DNA from: Shewanella glacialimarina
GTDB taxonomy: Bacteria > Pseudomonadota > Gammaproteobacteria > Enterobacterales > Shewanellaceae
Length of the DNA stretch: 64,000 bases
Assembly: GCF_020511155.1 (NCBI RefSeq)
Contig: NZ_CP041216.1
Coordinates: 3,968,001 to 4,032,000 of the forward strand
Direction: 5' to 3'
Position 1 is the stretch's first letter. Each line of letters begins with the position of its first letter. Below the pieces are notes generated by a model. The model did no database searches and was not told the origin of the DNA. It was given only the letters and a program-made list of their open reading frames with translations. Shown in pieces: positions 50,577 through 61,678 of the stretch. The translations under genes and the position numbers were made by a program.

Positions 50577-52436
50577 CTATCCCTCTAGTTTACTGCGATC
50601 GCGCACAGCACCTTGATCGGCACTGGTGGCTAATAGCGCATACGCTTTCAACGCCAATGAAACATATCGTTCACGACCAATGGGTTTCCAACCTAACACA
50701 CCTTTGGCGTCCATTGCTTGGCGACGCGCTGCTAAAGCTTGGTCACTGACGTTCAGTTTGATGCTACGATTAGGGATATCAATGGCAATTTGATCGCCAT
50801 TTTCAATTAAAGCAATGGTGCCACCTGAAGCCGCTTCTGGTGATATATGGCCAATCGATAAACCTGAAGTGCCACCAGAAAAACGTCCATCGGTAATTAA
50901 CGCACACTTGGTGCCTAAGCCACGTGATTTAAGGTATGTGGTTGGGTACAGCATTTCCTGCATACCTGGGCCACCTTTAGGGCCTTCATAGCGAATAACC
51001 ACCACATCTCCGGCAACCACTTCGCCACCTAAAATACCGGCGACAGCGTCATCTTGGCTTTCATAAATACGGGCGCTGCCCACAAAGGTTAAATTAGAAT
51101 CATCAACCCCTGCGGTTTTCACAATACAGCCTTTTTCAGCGATATTGCCCGACAATACCGCTAAGCCGCCTTCTTGGCTGAAAGCGAATTCACGCGTACG
51201 GATACAGCCGTTTTCACGGTCATCATCAACAGTGTCCCAGCGACAATCTTGGCTAAAGGCCTTTTGGGTTGGAATACCAGCAGGTCCTGCACTAAAGAAG
51301 CGTATAACGGCAGGGTCATTGGTTTGTTTAATATCGTATTTGGCTAAAACAGACTTTAAATCACCACCGTTATCTGCCGCCACATGTGGCACGTCATTAT
51401 GTAATAGGCCTGCTCTGTCTAACTCACCTAAAATACCCATGACTCCACCCGCACGGTGAACATCTTCCATATGATATTTAGGGGTAGATGGCGCTACTTT
51501 ACAAAGGTGTGGCACTAAACGTGAAATACGGTCGATATCGGCCATAGTGAAATCAACTTCCGCTTCATGCGCAGCCGCTAATAAATGCAATACAGTGTTC
51601 GATGAACCACCCATGGCGATATCTAAAGTTGTTGCGTTTTCAAACGCTTTAAATGAGGCGATATTACGTGGTAAAGCACTCTCATCGTCATGCTTGTAAT
51701 AACGCTCGGCGAGCTTCATTACTCGGCGACCCGCTTCTAAAAACAGTTCACGGCGATCTGCATGGGTAGCCAACATTGAGCCATTACCCGGTAACGATAA
51801 CCCTAGCGCTTCAGTTAGGCAGTTCATTGAGTTTGCGGTAAACATACCCGAACACGAGCCACAAGTAGGACAGGCACTGCGTTCAATTTGTTTGCTGTCT
51901 TCATCGCTAACATTGGTGTCAGCGCCAGCAACCATGGCATCGACTAAGTCAAGCTTAATGATTCTGTCTGATAACTTAGTTTTGCCGGCTTCCATTGGGC
52001 CACCAGAGACAAAAACCACTGGAATATTCAGTCTTAGTGCGGCCATCAACATGCCTGGGGTGATTTTGTCGCAGTTTGAAATACACACTAACGCATCGGC
52101 ACAATGGGCATTGACCATATATTCAACGCTGTCGGCAATTAACTCTCGTGATGGCAAGCTATAAAGCATGCCGCCATGGCCCATGGCAATACCATCATCC
52201 ACTGCAATGGTATTAAATTCTTTGGCGATACCGCCCGCTTCTTCAATGGCACTAGCTACAAGCGAGCCCATATCTTTTAAATGTACATGACCCGGCACAA
52301 ATTGGGTAAACGAGTTAGAGATGGCAATAATTGGCTTACCAAAATCCGTTTCTTTAACGCCTGTTGCGCGCCAAAGTGCGCGAGCTCCAGCCATGTTACG
52401 ACCTTCGGTACTGGTTGCTGAACGTAGTTTTGGCAT
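50577..52436 (-). CDS. ilvD: Dihydroxy-acid dehydratase
   Basis: IlvD (619 aa, normal) dehydrates dihydroxy acids in valine and isoleucine synthesis and carries an oxygen-sensitive iron-sulfur cluster. Cluster cysteines lie in [11 protein letters not shown] near 120 and [19 protein letters not shown] near 195. [12 protein letters not shown] near 285 and [15 protein letters not shown] near 515 are signature segments. It sits 68 bases after ilvM. No ilvE lies between, unlike E. coli ilvGMEDA. Confidence 0.97.
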   Translation of the reverse strand: MPKLRSATSTEGRNMAGARALWRATGVKETDFGKPIIAISNSFTQFVPGHVHLKDMGSLVASAIEEAGGIAKEFNTIAVDDGIAMGHGGMLYSLPSRELIADSVEYMVNAHCADALVCISNCDKITPGMLMAALRLNIPVVFVSGGPMEAGKTKLSDRIIKLDLVDAMVAGADTNVSDEDSKQIERSACPTCGSCSGMFTANSMNCLTEALGLSLPGNGSMLATHADRRELFLEAGRRVMKLAERYYKHDDESALPRNIASFKAFENATTLDIAMGGSSNTVLHLLAAAHEAEVDFTMADIDRISRLVPHLCKVAPSTPKYHMEDVHRAGGVMGILGELDRAGLLHNDVPHVAADNGGDLKSVLAKYDIKQTNDPAVIRFFSAGPAGIPTQKAFSQDCRWDTVDDDRENGCIRTREFAFSQEGGLAVLSGNIAEKGCIVKTAGVDDSNLTFVGSARIYESQDDAVAGILGGEVVAGDVVVIRYEGPKGGPGMQEMLYPTTYLKSRGLGTKCALITDGRFSGGTSGLSIGHISPEAASGGTIALIENGDQIAIDIPNRSIKLNVSDQALAARRQAMDAKGVLGWKPIGRERYVSLALKAYALLATSADQGAVRDRSKLEG

Positions 52437-52504
52437 TGCTTTAATCCTTGGTTAATTTTTTACTGCGTAAACTCGATTAATCTTTACTGATGAGAGCTAA
52501 AATA

Positions 52505-52768
52505 TTAAGCGTTTACTGTTTTATCTAATTGGGCGGCAACGGGTAACACTTTACACTGTGTCACATCAATCAGCTTGTCTAATTGGTTGCTTAATAATTC
52601 AATTGCACGCTCGGCTTCAACCCATAGATTAATCGCTAGGTTGTTATCATCCTTAGTGTGCATTTTCATTTCAGTCACTTTAAAGCCACGATGACGTGTA
52701 ACACGAAGCACACGCTCTAACACTTCTGGACACTGCTTTACGGTTATCTCAAGATTATGTTGCATCAT
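52505..52768 (-). CDS. ilvM: Acetolactate synthase II small subunit
   Basis: IlvM (87 aa) is the single-ACT-domain regulatory subunit of acetohydroxyacid synthase II. It begins [23 protein letters not shown], closely like E. coli IlvM, including [13 protein letters not shown]. Its short length separates it from IlvH/IlvN. GGAG lies 8 bases before the ATG, and the start overlaps the ilvG stop as ATGA, so the two subunits are translationally coupled for equal output. Confidence 0.94.
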   Translation of the reverse strand: MMQHNLEITVKQCPEVLERVLRVTRHRGFKVTEMKMHTKDDNNLAINLWVEAERAIELLSNQLDKLIDVTQCKVLPVAAQLDKTVNA

Positions 52769-54450
52769 GTTTGCTTCTCCATTTGATCCATCATTTCGCT
52801 GTTACTGGCCCCTGGAGGCACTAATGGCCAAACGTTGAAAGCGTCATCAATCGACACATGCAACATAAATGGACCTGGGGTATTAATCATTTCATCTAGG
52901 GCTTCTTCGACCTGATCTGCGCGGGTAATGGTACGCCCTGGGATATCAAATGCCGATGCCATTAACACAAAGTTAGGGTTGTCTGATAAATCCGTTTCGC
53001 TGTAGCGTTCTTCAAAAAATAGCTGCTGCCATTGCTTCACCATGCCTAATTTTTGGTTATCAACCAGTAAAATTTTAACCGGTAACTTACGGCGCTTGAT
53101 GGTGGTTAACTCTTGCACATTCATCATAAACGAACCGTCACCCGATACTGTGACCACAGTAGCATTGGGTCTGGCCACTTGCGCGCCAATGGCTGCAGGT
53201 AACCCAAAGCCCATAGTGCCTAGACCTGCGCTAGACAAATGATCTTCTGGGCGTCTAAACCACATATGCTGAGCCACCCACATTTGATGCTGACCCACAT
53301 CACAACTTACTACGCTATCTTCAGGCAACTTATTGGCTAAACGACGTAACATAGAAGGCGCAAAAATCAGTTCACCAGGGTGGTTATAATCCCATTTATA
53401 CTGACGCGCCATATCGGTGATATCTTGAAGCCACGGTTGAATATGCACCGCATCAACGACAGCTTCTGCCAAAGCAGGCAATACAAGACGAAGCTCAGCT
53501 GCGATAGCCACATCTGCTTGACGTAGCTTACCCAGTTCGGCGGCATCGATATCTAAATGAAGCACTTTGGCATTACTGGCAAAACTGGCTAAACGGCCAG
53601 TTACACGGTCATCAAAGCGTGCCCCGACTACGATTAATAAATCACATTCTTGTACCGCTAAATTAGCCGCTTTGCCGCCGTGCATCCCTAACATACCAAG
53701 ATAACCCGGTGCATCATGGGCAATACTGCCAAGCCCTTTTAAAGTGGCTACAGAAGGTATTTTTGTTTGAGCAATAAACTGACGTAAGTGTCCAACAGCA
53801 CCAGCCATACCCACGCCACCACCGACGTATAACATGGGTTTTTTGGCGGCTTTGATTAATTCAGCACCGGCGTCCAAATCAGCCTGTTCGGCTTGCAATT
53901 CAACTTCAACCGATTGAAGTGGTGTTTTGTATTCAAGCTCGGCTATTTGGATATCTTTAGGGATATCGACCAACACAGGTCCAGGTCGTCCAGAGGCGGC
54001 AATTTCAAAGGCGCGATATAAAGTAGGAATTAATTCATTGATGTCTGTGACCATAAAACTGTGCTTGGTACAAGACAGTGACATGCCCAGCACATCGATT
54101 TCTTGGAAGGCGTCAGTACCAATTACACTAGTCGACACCTGGCCTGTAATGGCAACTAACGGCACGGAATCAAGTAATGCATCAGCAAGCGAGGTAATTA
54201 AATTTGTCGCCCCCGGTCCTGATGTGGCAAAACATACACCGGTTTTGCCACTGGCTCTGGCGTACCCGACTGCGGCAAAAGCTGCACCTTGTTCATGGCG
54301 ACTTAATAGATGCTCAACTGGGCTACCATAAAGGGCATCATAAATCGGCATAATAGCCCCACCTGGGTAACCAAACACTGTGGTTACACCATGTGCGGCT
54401 AGTACTTTGATTACGGCGTCTGCGCCTCTCATTTTTTGCCCTACTTCCAT
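52765..54450 (-). CDS. ilvG: Acetolactate synthase II large subunit
   Basis: IlvG is a thiamine-diphosphate enzyme that makes acetolactate or acetohydroxybutyrate. I choose the ATG at 54450 (561 residues, AGAGAG upstream); an ATG at 54432 ([11 protein letters not shown]) matches the E. coli start and may be correct. The open frame to 54501 is not needed. [15 protein letters not shown] lies near 35, the catalytic Glu is in [11 protein letters not shown] near 55, and the metal-diphosphate motif GDGSFMM near 445 precedes NNQ-like [12 protein letters not shown]. The frame is intact, unlike the frameshifted ilvG of E. coli K-12. Its transcription passes through the ilvL attenuator. Confidence 0.95.
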   Translation of the reverse strand: MEVGQKMRGADAVIKVLAAHGVTTVFGYPGGAIMPIYDALYGSPVEHLLSRHEQGAAFAAVGYARASGKTGVCFATSGPGATNLITSLADALLDSVPLVAITGQVSTSVIGTDAFQEIDVLGMSLSCTKHSFMVTDINELIPTLYRAFEIAASGRPGPVLVDIPKDIQIAELEYKTPLQSVEVELQAEQADLDAGAELIKAAKKPMLYVGGGVGMAGAVGHLRQFIAQTKIPSVATLKGLGSIAHDAPGYLGMLGMHGGKAANLAVQECDLLIVVGARFDDRVTGRLASFASNAKVLHLDIDAAELGKLRQADVAIAAELRLVLPALAEAVVDAVHIQPWLQDITDMARQYKWDYNHPGELIFAPSMLRRLANKLPEDSVVSCDVGQHQMWVAQHMWFRRPEDHLSSAGLGTMGFGLPAAIGAQVARPNATVVTVSGDGSFMMNVQELTTIKRRKLPVKILLVDNQKLGMVKQWQQLFFEERYSETDLSDNPNFVLMASAFDIPGRTITRADQVEEALDEMINTPGPFMLHVSIDDAFNVWPLVPPGASNSEMMDQMEKQT

Positions 54451-54534
54451 AATGTACTCTCTACTTATTAACGCGATTTGGTTTACGCTACTTGATGACA
54501 ATGTGTATGTTCAGTGAATGTTCAAACGCCTTAA

Positions 54535-54572
54535 AACAAAAAACCCCCGGTCCTTTCGGAGCGGGGGTTTTT
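54535..54572 (-). terminator. ilv operon attenuator terminator
   Basis: On the minus strand a stem of CCCCCG with CGGGGG plus TCC/GGA, with one G-G mismatch, is followed by a run of six U. It lies 16 bases after the leader-peptide stop. Its 5' arm also pairs perfectly with a segment inside the leader peptide gene (CCCCCGCT at 54615-54622 on the plus strand), giving an antiterminator. Confidence 0.85.
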
Positions 54573-54587
54573 GGAATTTTGTGACCT

Positions 54588-54683
54588 CTAGGTCAGTCTT
54601 TTTGCCAAATGCAGCCCCCGCTGTGATTTAATAATCACTACGGTAATAATCGAAATAATGAGTAGGGCTACTTGGTTAAACAT
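54588..54683 (-). CDS. ilvL: ilvGMDA operon leader peptide
   Basis: This 31-codon frame starts at the ATG at 54683 and reads MFNQVALLIISIITVVIIKS then QRGLHLAKRLT. Thirteen of the residues from 5 to 18 and just after are Ile, Leu or Val. That is what a leader peptide needs to stall the ribosome when a branched-chain amino acid is short. It resembles the E. coli IlvL leader in composition. The frame is open much further upstream but the ATG at 54683 is the last before the regulatory codons. Stalling would free the antiterminator pair and let transcription reach ilvG. Confidence 0.85.
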   Translation of the reverse strand: MFNQVALLIISIITVVIIKSQRGLHLAKRLT

Positions 54684-54872
54684 ATAAAAGACTGAGTTCC
54701 TAATTTGAGTGTTGGATATCAACTGAGTTATAAGTGATACCATACAAACTTCGTCCAACACAAGTAAAAATCGGCTTTGTAAAAAAAATTCAGCTTCCCT
54801 GCCGAGACAATGCAAACAACAAACTAAAAATCTGACAGTAACCTAATTGAAATTACTCAAATAAAAATTTGC

Positions 54873-54902
54873 TAGAGTGAGAAACTTGGGGAACTCACTC
54901 TA
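54873..54902 (-). terminator. Hairpin after ilvC
   Basis: TAGAGTGAG / CTCACTCTA is a perfect 9-bp stem around a 12-base loop about 100 bases after the ilvC stop. The downstream minus-strand sequence is U-rich but broken, so termination is probable rather than certain. Confidence 0.5.
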
Positions 54903-55000
54903 ATGATGCCTGTCCGACAACTTATGATTAATTAAATAACCTAAACTGAACAGGTACTTCATCAGTACTTTTTTACAAACATAAATCAGACGCTAAATAA

Positions 55001-56482
55001 CTAGCTGGCTTCAATAATACTTTTCATATCAGTCATATAGCCGCGAAGCTCTGCACCCACAAACTCAACGTCGGTATTGCGAATGGCTTCATTGACTTCA
55101 ATTAAGCGAAGGTTATCAACACCTGTTGAAGCTGATTTCAAACCGCTACCTAAAAACTCTGGTGACATGGCATTAACGTAATCACGTAATAACGGCACTG
55201 CTGCATGGTTAAATAAGTAACAACCATATTCAGCGGTATCTGAAATAACAATGTTCATTTCATACAAGCGCTTGCGTGCAATAGTGTTAGCAATTAACGG
55301 CGTTTCATGTAGCGACTCATAATAAGCTGACTCTTCGACAATACCTGAAGCAACCATAGTATCGAATGCTAGCTCAACACCCGCTTTGATCATCGCGACC
55401 AAAAAGATGCCCTTATCAAAGTACGTTTGCTCGTCGATGTGCTCACTTGAAACCGGTGAATTTTCGAATGCGGTTTCGTTAGTTTCTGCACGCCATTTAA
55501 GCAAGTTGGCATCATCATTAGCCCAATCAGCCATCATGGTGCGAGAAAACTCACCACTAATAATATCGTCCATATGCTTGGCAAATAATGGCGCTAAAAT
55601 TTCTTTTAATTCTTCAGCCATATCAAAGGCTTTAATTTTAGCCGGGTTAGATAAACGGTCCATCATGTTAGTGATGCCGCCATGCTTAAGCGCTTCAGTA
55701 ACGGTTTCCCAACCCTGTTGAATGAGTTTACCGGCATAACCTGGCTCAACACCGTCGGCAACCATTTTCTCGTAACCTAAAATGGCACCGGTTTGTAACA
55801 TGCCACACAAAATCGTTTGCTCGCCCATTAAGTCAGACTTAACTTCGGCAATAAACGATGACAGTAATACACCGGCACGATCGCCACCAGTAGCACTTGC
55901 ATAGGCTTTAGCAATGTCTAAGCCATCACCATTAGGGTCGTTTTCTGGGTGAACCGCAATCAATGTTGGTACACCAAAGCCGCGCTTATATTCTTCGCGT
56001 ACTTCAGTACCTGGACATTTTGGTGCCACCATCACAACAGTGATGTCTGACCGCACTTGCATGCCTTCTTCAACGATATTAAAACCGTGAGAATAAGATA
56101 ATGTTGCACCTTGCTTCATTAACGGCATAACAGTATTAACAACATCAGTGTGTTGTTTGTCAGGTGTCAGGTTTAATACCAAATCTGCAGCAGGAATAAG
56201 CTCTTCAAAGGTACCAACAGTAAAACCGTTATCGGTAGCTTTTTGCCAAGAGGCGCGCTTTTCAGCAATGGCTTGAGGACGCAAGGCAAATGAAATATTC
56301 AAGCCAGAGTCACGCATGTTTAAGCCCTGGTTAAGCCCTTGAGCGCCACAACCTAAAATAACAATGTTCCAATCTTTAATATAATTGCAGCCGTCTAAGA
56401 ATTCGCTGCGGTCCATAAAACGACATTGTGCTAGTTGAGATAATTGTTGACGTAAATTCAGAGAGTTAAAATAGTTAGCCAT
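55001..56482 (-). CDS. ilvC: Ketol-acid reductoisomerase, class II
   Basis: IlvC (493 aa) converts acetolactate to the dihydroxy acid with NADPH and magnesium, in valine and isoleucine synthesis. It is the long class II form (E. coli 491). The NADPH fingerprint [19 protein letters not shown] lies near 45, followed by [13 protein letters not shown] with the phosphate-binding charges, and [18 protein letters not shown] near 150. The C-terminal half duplicates the knotted helical domain. It is divergent from ilvY with a 199-base gap and is a separate unit from ilvGMDA. Confidence 0.97.
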   Translation of the reverse strand: MANYFNSLNLRQQLSQLAQCRFMDRSEFLDGCNYIKDWNIVILGCGAQGLNQGLNMRDSGLNISFALRPQAIAEKRASWQKATDNGFTVGTFEELIPAADLVLNLTPDKQHTDVVNTVMPLMKQGATLSYSHGFNIVEEGMQVRSDITVVMVAPKCPGTEVREEYKRGFGVPTLIAVHPENDPNGDGLDIAKAYASATGGDRAGVLLSSFIAEVKSDLMGEQTILCGMLQTGAILGYEKMVADGVEPGYAGKLIQQGWETVTEALKHGGITNMMDRLSNPAKIKAFDMAEELKEILAPLFAKHMDDIISGEFSRTMMADWANDDANLLKWRAETNETAFENSPVSSEHIDEQTYFDKGIFLVAMIKAGVELAFDTMVASGIVEESAYYESLHETPLIANTIARKRLYEMNIVISDTAEYGCYLFNHAAVPLLRDYVNAMSPEFLGSGLKSASTGVDNLRLIEVNEAIRNTDVEFVGAELRGYMTDMKSIIEAS

Positions 56483-56561
56483 CTGATACCACCTATAAAA
56501 TTCAGAAATTTGAGACGCAACATTCAGATAATTTAAATCATCGGAAGTTGTGATTAAGCTT

Positions 56562-56589
56562 ACTATAGCGCAAGCATGTTATTGCTTAA
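56562..56589 (-). promoter_or_regulatory. Predicted ilvC promoter overlapped by a candidate IlvY operator
   Basis: On the minus strand TTAAGC and TATAGT are 16 bases apart. The spacer holds GCAA-N8-TTGC (56570-56585), a symmetric element of the kind LysR regulators bind. IlvY is known to activate ilvC from divergent operators with acetolactate as inducer; the exact site here is inferred. Confidence 0.45.
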
Positions 56590-56681
56590 AATGATATATT
56601 CGGTATTTGTAATTGCATTTAATGAAATTATATAGTTTTCTATATCAAACAGCGCACACTTAACCTGAACTCTGAGGTGTT

Positions 56682-57554
56682 ATGGATATTCGTTCACTCA
56701 AGCTTTACCTACATTTATGCGACAGTTTGCATTTTGCTAAAACCGCAGAGCAAACCCATGTTAGTCCATCAACATTAAGCCGTGCGATGCAAAGGCTTGA
56801 AGAAGAAGTGGGTTGTAAATTGCTTGAGCGAGATAATCGCAGTGTCAGCCTAACCCACGCAGGTATTGAGTTTAAGCATTTTGCTGAACAAACGTTATCT
56901 GAATGGACACAGTTGAAACAGCGCATTGATCCACAACAAAATGTGTTACGTGGTCGGTTAAATATTTTCTGCTCGGTTACCGCAGCTTACAGCCACTTGC
57001 CATCACTATTAGACAGATTTAGACGTGAGCATCCCCATGTGGAAATCAACTTAACCACTGGAGATCCTGCTAATGCCATTAACGAGGTGCAACAAAATAG
57101 AGCAGACATTGCCATTCTTGCGCTGCCAGATGCCCTTGCCCCAAGTATTCATTTCAGCAAAATTGATTATGTACCTTTATCTATTATCGCGCCCACTATG
57201 CCCTGCCAGGTTCAGCAGATGGTGTCACAAGCTAATATTGAGTGGGATAAATTACCCTTTATTGTGCCTGATCATGGCCCTGGACGCCGTCGTGTGGATA
57301 ACTGGTTTAAGCAAATGGGTTTCAAGCCGAACATTTATGCCCAAGTTGCAGGACAAGAAGCAATTGCCTCAATGGTAGCGTTAGGATGCGGGGTTGGCAT
57401 TAGCCCTGATGTAGTGATTCAAAATAGCCCAGTGCGAGGGCGCATTCAAATGGTGGCTTCACCGGTTGAAATTCCAGGGTTTGAGCTAGGCTGTTGTTGC
57501 AAAGACAAGCGCACTGACGATCCAATCATCAATGCATTTTTACAGGTCATTTAA
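56682..57554 (+). CDS. ilvY: LysR-family activator of ilvC
   Basis: IlvY (290 aa) is a LysR-type regulator with an N-terminal winged helix (about 1-60) reading MDIRSLKLYLHLCDSLHFAKTA and SPSTLSRAMQRLEEEVGCKLLERD. The effector domain covers about 90-290. Divergence from ilvC, with operators between, and the sequence together identify IlvY. GAGGTGTT precedes the ATG. Its stop overlaps the stop of the converging YtfL-like gene at TTAA. Confidence 0.93.
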   Translation: MDIRSLKLYLHLCDSLHFAKTAEQTHVSPSTLSRAMQRLEEEVGCKLLERDNRSVSLTHAGIEFKHFAEQTLSEWTQLKQRIDPQQNVLRGRLNIFCSVTAAYSHLPSLLDRFRREHPHVEINLTTGDPANAINEVQQNRADIAILALPDALAPSIHFSKIDYVPLSIIAPTMPCQVQQMVSQANIEWDKLPFIVPDHGPGRRRVDNWFKQMGFKPNIYAQVAGQEAIASMVALGCGVGISPDVVIQNSPVRGRIQMVASPVEIPGFELGCCCKDKRTDDPIINAFLQVI

Positions 57555-58843
57555 GGCTGGTCTATTTTCGTCACTAATAACTGGTCGACTTTGTATGAAT
57601 CAATGTCGACCACTTCAAATTTATAGCCGCCATAATTAACGAAGTCGGTTCGTTTGGGTATTTTACGTAGCATATACATAATAAAACCCGCGATGGTTTC
57701 ATAGTTTTGGCTATGGGGAAATGACTCAATATTAAATGCCCGCATCACATCAGTTATCGGTGTCACGCCATCCACTAACCATGAGCTGTCATCACGGCTA
57801 ACTATTTGCTCTTCACTTTCATGTAACGACCAAGCGCCCATTACTGCACTTTGTAAATCATTGGTGGTCACGATACCGACAACTAAAGCGTATTCATTCA
57901 TCACCACCGCAAATCCGGTGCGATTATTTTTAAAATACTCCATCGACTCAGACAAGGTCAGTGTATCGGGAATAATCAGACAGCTATGTACCAAGGAGCT
58001 GTCTTTTAAATTAATGCTTTGACCATTAATTACCCTAAGTAAAATTTCTTTAGCATCGACGTAACCCAAAATAGTGTCTAGTTGGCCATTACACACCAAA
58101 AACTTGCTGTGGGGTTGATCTGCAATTTTACGTTTTATGGTGTCTTCGGAATCTTGCTGTAAAAAAAACACTAAACTTTCACGCGCTGTCATTGCTGAGG
58201 TAACAGGGACGGACTGCATTTCAAATACATTCTCCATCATTTGCTGCTCACCTTTATCTAACACTCCCGCTTCAGTGCCTGCACTCATTATCGCGTAAAT
58301 ATCATCATGGGTAATTTGGTCATTCCGTATCATAGGAATTTGTAATAACTTAAATAAGCCATTCGCCAAACCATTAAAAAGCCAAACAAAAGGTTTTAAC
58401 AGCGTAATGCATAGCAGCATGGGCGCGACTAAGGTTACCGCCACCTTTTCAGGCATCACCATGGCAATACGTTTTGGCATTAAGTCCGCAAATAAGATAA
58501 ACAGTGAAGTCACACAAATAAATGACAATACAAAACTGCTTTGACTGACCCAAGCAGGGTCAACCCATGACGATAATAGACCTTCAAAATAGGGCCTAAA
58601 TGCGCCTTCACCCACAATACCGCCCATAATGGCAACGGCATTAAGCCCTATTTGTACCACAGTGAAAAAACTGCCTGGATGCGCTTGCAAGCTAAGCACT
58701 TTAAACGCGCGAATATCACCTTCTTCAGCAAGGGCTTGCAAGCGAATTTTACGGGCAGCGGCTAAGGCGATTTCTGACAGAGAAAAGAAACAGCTAATCG
58801 CAATTAACCCCATCATAATTAAAAAATTGTCAACAAAACTCAT
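57551..58843 (-). CDS. paeA: YtfL/PaeA-like CNNM-family membrane protein with CBS domains
   Basis: This 430-residue protein has an N-terminal CNNM/DUF21 membrane domain (about 1-190, MGLIAISCFFSLSEIALAAARKIRLQ). A pair of CBS domains follows (about 205-330), then a CorC/HlyC C-terminal domain (about 345-425, RKIPKRTDFVNYGGYKFEVVDID). It is close to E. coli YtfL, reported as the cadaverine/putrescine exporter PaeA. The protein has been described with either polyamine export or divalent-cation roles across the family, so substrate is open. It is a single-gene unit, divergent from comM. Confidence 0.87.
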   Translation of the reverse strand: MSFVDNFLIMMGLIAISCFFSLSEIALAAARKIRLQALAEEGDIRAFKVLSLQAHPGSFFTVVQIGLNAVAIMGGIVGEGAFRPYFEGLLSSWVDPAWVSQSSFVLSFICVTSLFILFADLMPKRIAMVMPEKVAVTLVAPMLLCITLLKPFVWLFNGLANGLFKLLQIPMIRNDQITHDDIYAIMSAGTEAGVLDKGEQQMMENVFEMQSVPVTSAMTARESLVFFLQQDSEDTIKRKIADQPHSKFLVCNGQLDTILGYVDAKEILLRVINGQSINLKDSSLVHSCLIIPDTLTLSESMEYFKNNRTGFAVVMNEYALVVGIVTTNDLQSAVMGAWSLHESEEQIVSRDDSSWLVDGVTPITDVMRAFNIESFPHSQNYETIAGFIMYMLRKIPKRTDFVNYGGYKFEVVDIDSYKVDQLLVTKIDQP

Positions 58844-59138
58844 TACTACCTCTGCCTAATTTTTGTTTATAGGCTGGTTAAATCAATAAGAGCACGATAC
58901 ACATCATGACCATTATAAGGGGGGCAAATAGCAACAACTTTGGCAGTTACGGCTAAATTAGAAACGGCATTAATCTACTTTAGTGGAACCAAGCATCTTT
59001 ATGCTGCTAAAAATCGCCGTATGGTACTCGAAGTATTATTTATAAAATAGTCTACACTTACTGAATATCAATCGAACTGCCTATATTTTTATTGATTAAT
59101 CCATGGAATCAGGATTAACCACTGCAAAGGATCTGTTT

Positions 59139-60665
59139 ATGGCAATTGCCTGTATTAACACTCGCGCCAGTTGTGGCGTTGATGCCCCCATAGTTACCGT
59201 TGAAGTCCATTTAAGTAATGGTCTGCCGGCCTTTAATTTAGTCGGCTTGCCAGAAACCTCAGTAAAAGAAGCAAAAGAGCGAGTCCGCAGTGCCTTGATT
59301 AATGCAGGCTTTGAAGTGCCACAACGCAGAATTACCGTTAACCTTGCCCCTGCAGACTTACCTAAACAGGGTGGTCGCTACGATTTACCTATCGCTATTG
59401 GTATTTTAGCTGCATCAGGGCAAATCCCAATTAAGAATATCGCCCAATATGAATTTATTGGTGAGCTTGCACTATCGGGGCATGTTAGATCCTGTAGTGG
59501 TATTTTGCCCGCCATTATCGCTGCAAAAAATCAATATCATCATTTATTTATGCCACTAGAAAATCGTTATGAAGCTGAACTTGTAGGCTATGAACACTGC
59601 TTTTTTGTCGCCCATTTACAGCATTTAGCGGCTTTTCTTCACGGGCAATCACAATTGCCTAAGTTAGATAACTTACCCCAATGGATAGATGACGCCCCCA
59701 CTGATGAAAGCCATTTATGTATGAGCGAAGTGATTGGCCAGCACCAAGCAAAACAAGCATTAGAAATTGCCGCTGCTGGCGGGCATAACATGCTAATGCT
59801 GGGGCCACCAGGCACTGGCAAGTCGATGTTGGCCAATCGAATTATTCCGTTGATGCCGAAACTGACTTATGAAGAAGCAATAGAAGTCGCGGCGATTCAT
59901 TCAGTGGCGGCGCTCAGTATTAAACCGGCTAACTTCTTGAACCGTCCCTTTCGCGCACCACATCATACTTGTTCCTCGATTTCATTGGTCGGCGGCGGAA
60001 GTCACCCAAAACCCGGGGAGATTTCATTAGCCCATCGCGGCATTCTATTTTTAGATGAAATAGCCGAGTTTCCCCGTAAAGTATTAGATTGCCTAAGGGA
60101 GCCGATGGAAAGTGGCGAGGTAGTGATCTCACGCGCCGCAGCCAAGCTGACCTTTTCAAGCCGATTTCAGCTAATTGCTGCAATGAATCCTAGTCCATGC
60201 GGTGATACCGAACATGCGCGGGCGACACCAGATCAAATTCAGCGTTATTTATCACGTTTATCAGGGCCTTTTTTAGACAGATTTGATTTAACTATAGATG
60301 TACCTAAATTACCGTCTGGTACGTTAACTCAGACCAATACCACTTCAGAAACCAGCGCTAGCATTGCACTGCGTGTCAAACGTGCTCGAGATTTACAACT
60401 GAGTCGCAACGGGGTGTTAAATAGTGAATTAAGCCCTAAACTACTTAATCAGCACAGCGGTATTTGCCATCAAGATCTGGTTTTTTTAGAACAAAGTGTA
60501 GTTAAACTCGGGTTATCAGTGCGTAGCTTTCACAGAATTCAGCGCGTAGCTCGTACTATTGCTGACCTACAAAATAGTCAAAATACAGACCGCAGCCACA
60601 TTGCTCAAGCCTTAGGTTACCGCGCAATGGACCGCCTGTTAGCCAGTTTAAGTAGACAATATTAA
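59139..60665 (+). CDS. comM: Mg-chelatase-like competence/recombination helicase ComM
   Basis: ComM/YifB (508 aa) starts at the ATG at 59139 (MAIACINTRASCGVD), with AAAGGA upstream. The N-terminal Lon-substrate-like domain covers about 1-165, with GLPAFNLVGLPETSVKEAKERVR. The AAA+ core has Walker A GPPGTGKSM near 228, Walker B GILFLDEIAEF near 300 and AMNPSPCGD near 348. A C-terminal Mg-chelatase domain follows. In Vibrio, ComM is a branch-migration helicase that extends recombination during transformation. It is a single-gene unit. No other competence genes are in the window. Confidence 0.95.
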   Translation: MAIACINTRASCGVDAPIVTVEVHLSNGLPAFNLVGLPETSVKEAKERVRSALINAGFEVPQRRITVNLAPADLPKQGGRYDLPIAIGILAASGQIPIKNIAQYEFIGELALSGHVRSCSGILPAIIAAKNQYHHLFMPLENRYEAELVGYEHCFFVAHLQHLAAFLHGQSQLPKLDNLPQWIDDAPTDESHLCMSEVIGQHQAKQALEIAAAGGHNMLMLGPPGTGKSMLANRIIPLMPKLTYEEAIEVAAIHSVAALSIKPANFLNRPFRAPHHTCSSISLVGGGSHPKPGEISLAHRGILFLDEIAEFPRKVLDCLREPMESGEVVISRAAAKLTFSSRFQLIAAMNPSPCGDTEHARATPDQIQRYLSRLSGPFLDRFDLTIDVPKLPSGTLTQTNTTSETSASIALRVKRARDLQLSRNGVLNSELSPKLLNQHSGICHQDLVFLEQSVVKLGLSVRSFHRIQRVARTIADLQNSQNTDRSHIAQALGYRAMDRLLASLSRQY

Positions 60666-60736
60666 AATAAAATCGCTACTGATTGAGCTAAACCTATACA
60701 ACGAGTAATATAGACCTCCATTTACAGGAGAGTTAG

Positions 60737-61672
60737 ATGTCGTTGTTTTCAAAAATTAAAGGATCGTTAGCATTTATATGCTACTGCATAAATACACTAT
60801 TTTGGGCTATCCCCATTTTGGTTTTTGGCTTAATCAAACTAATCCCTTTAAAAATAATCGACAAAATTTGCAGCTATGTAGCCGATCATTGTGCTTCAGC
60901 ATGGATTTACTGCAACACTCTGACTGAAAGTATCCTTCACCCAGTAACTTTTGAAGTCACTGGCGACACTGATTTTGATCAAAAACAATGGTATATGGTA
61001 ATTGCAAACCATCAGTCCTGGGTCGATATCTTAGTACTGCAACGTATATTAAATGGCAAAATTCCTTTTCTTAAGTTTTTTCTCAAACAAGAGCTACTTT
61101 ATGTACCAGTATTGGGGTTAGTGTGGTGGGCATTAGACTTTCCTTTTATGCGCCGTTTTAGTCATGCACAACTCAAGAAAAACCCTAAGCTTAAAGGTAA
61201 AGACATCGAAATTACCCGCAAAGCCTGTGAAAAATTTAAAACTAAGCCTGTCAGTGTAATGAATTTTGTAGAAGGTACTCGCTTTAATCACGTAAAACAT
61301 CAACTACAGGCATCGTCTTTTCAACACCTATTAAAACCTAAAGCAGGTGGAATGGCCTTTGCACTTTCAGCTATGGGTGAGCACATTAATAAGTTAGTCA
61401 ATGTAACTATTTATTATCCTGAACAGGTGCCTTCATTTTGGGGCTATATCTGTGGGCAAACCAAGCACATTAAAGTCAATATTGAAATTAGCGATATTCC
61501 ACAGACTATGCGCGGTGATTATATTAACGACCGCCAATTTAAAATTGATTTTCAAGAGCAGCTAAACCAGTTTTGGTCTGAGAAGGATCGAAAATTACAA
61601 CAGTATCACCAGCACTGCACAGCCCCAAGTAATAGCGCGGCAATTAGCAACAAGTGCACGAAAAAGGCATAA
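60737..61672 (+). CDS. PlsC/LPLAT-family acyltransferase (YihG-like), copy 1
   Basis: This 311-residue inner-membrane protein has an N-terminal hydrophobic helix (about 8-35). The acyltransferase block I is NHQSWVD near 95 (H-x4-D) and block III FVEGTRF near 180. A basic segment KNPKLKGKDIEITRKACEKF lies between them. The family transfers acyl chains to lysophospholipids. AGGAGA precedes the ATG. The protein is similar along its whole length to the next gene, 6 bases away, so the two are a tandem duplication. It resembles E. coli YihG. Confidence 0.87.
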   Translation: MSLFSKIKGSLAFICYCINTLFWAIPILVFGLIKLIPLKIIDKICSYVADHCASAWIYCNTLTESILHPVTFEVTGDTDFDQKQWYMVIANHQSWVDILVLQRILNGKIPFLKFFLKQELLYVPVLGLVWWALDFPFMRRFSHAQLKKNPKLKGKDIEITRKACEKFKTKPVSVMNFVEGTRFNHVKHQLQASSFQHLLKPKAGGMAFALSAMGEHINKLVNVTIYYPEQVPSFWGYICGQTKHIKVNIEISDIPQTMRGDYINDRQFKIDFQEQLNQFWSEKDRKLQQYHQHCTAPSNSAAISNKCTKKA

Positions 61673-61678
61673 ATATCA

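Noticed and set aside
51145-52164. Open frames opposite ilvD
   Set aside because: Shadow frames of a conserved gene with no start signals or recognisable protein features.
54684-54815. Longer 75-codon form of the ilv leader
   Set aside because: The upstream part lacks conserved features. The ATG at 54683 gives a leader of normal size right before the branched-chain codons.
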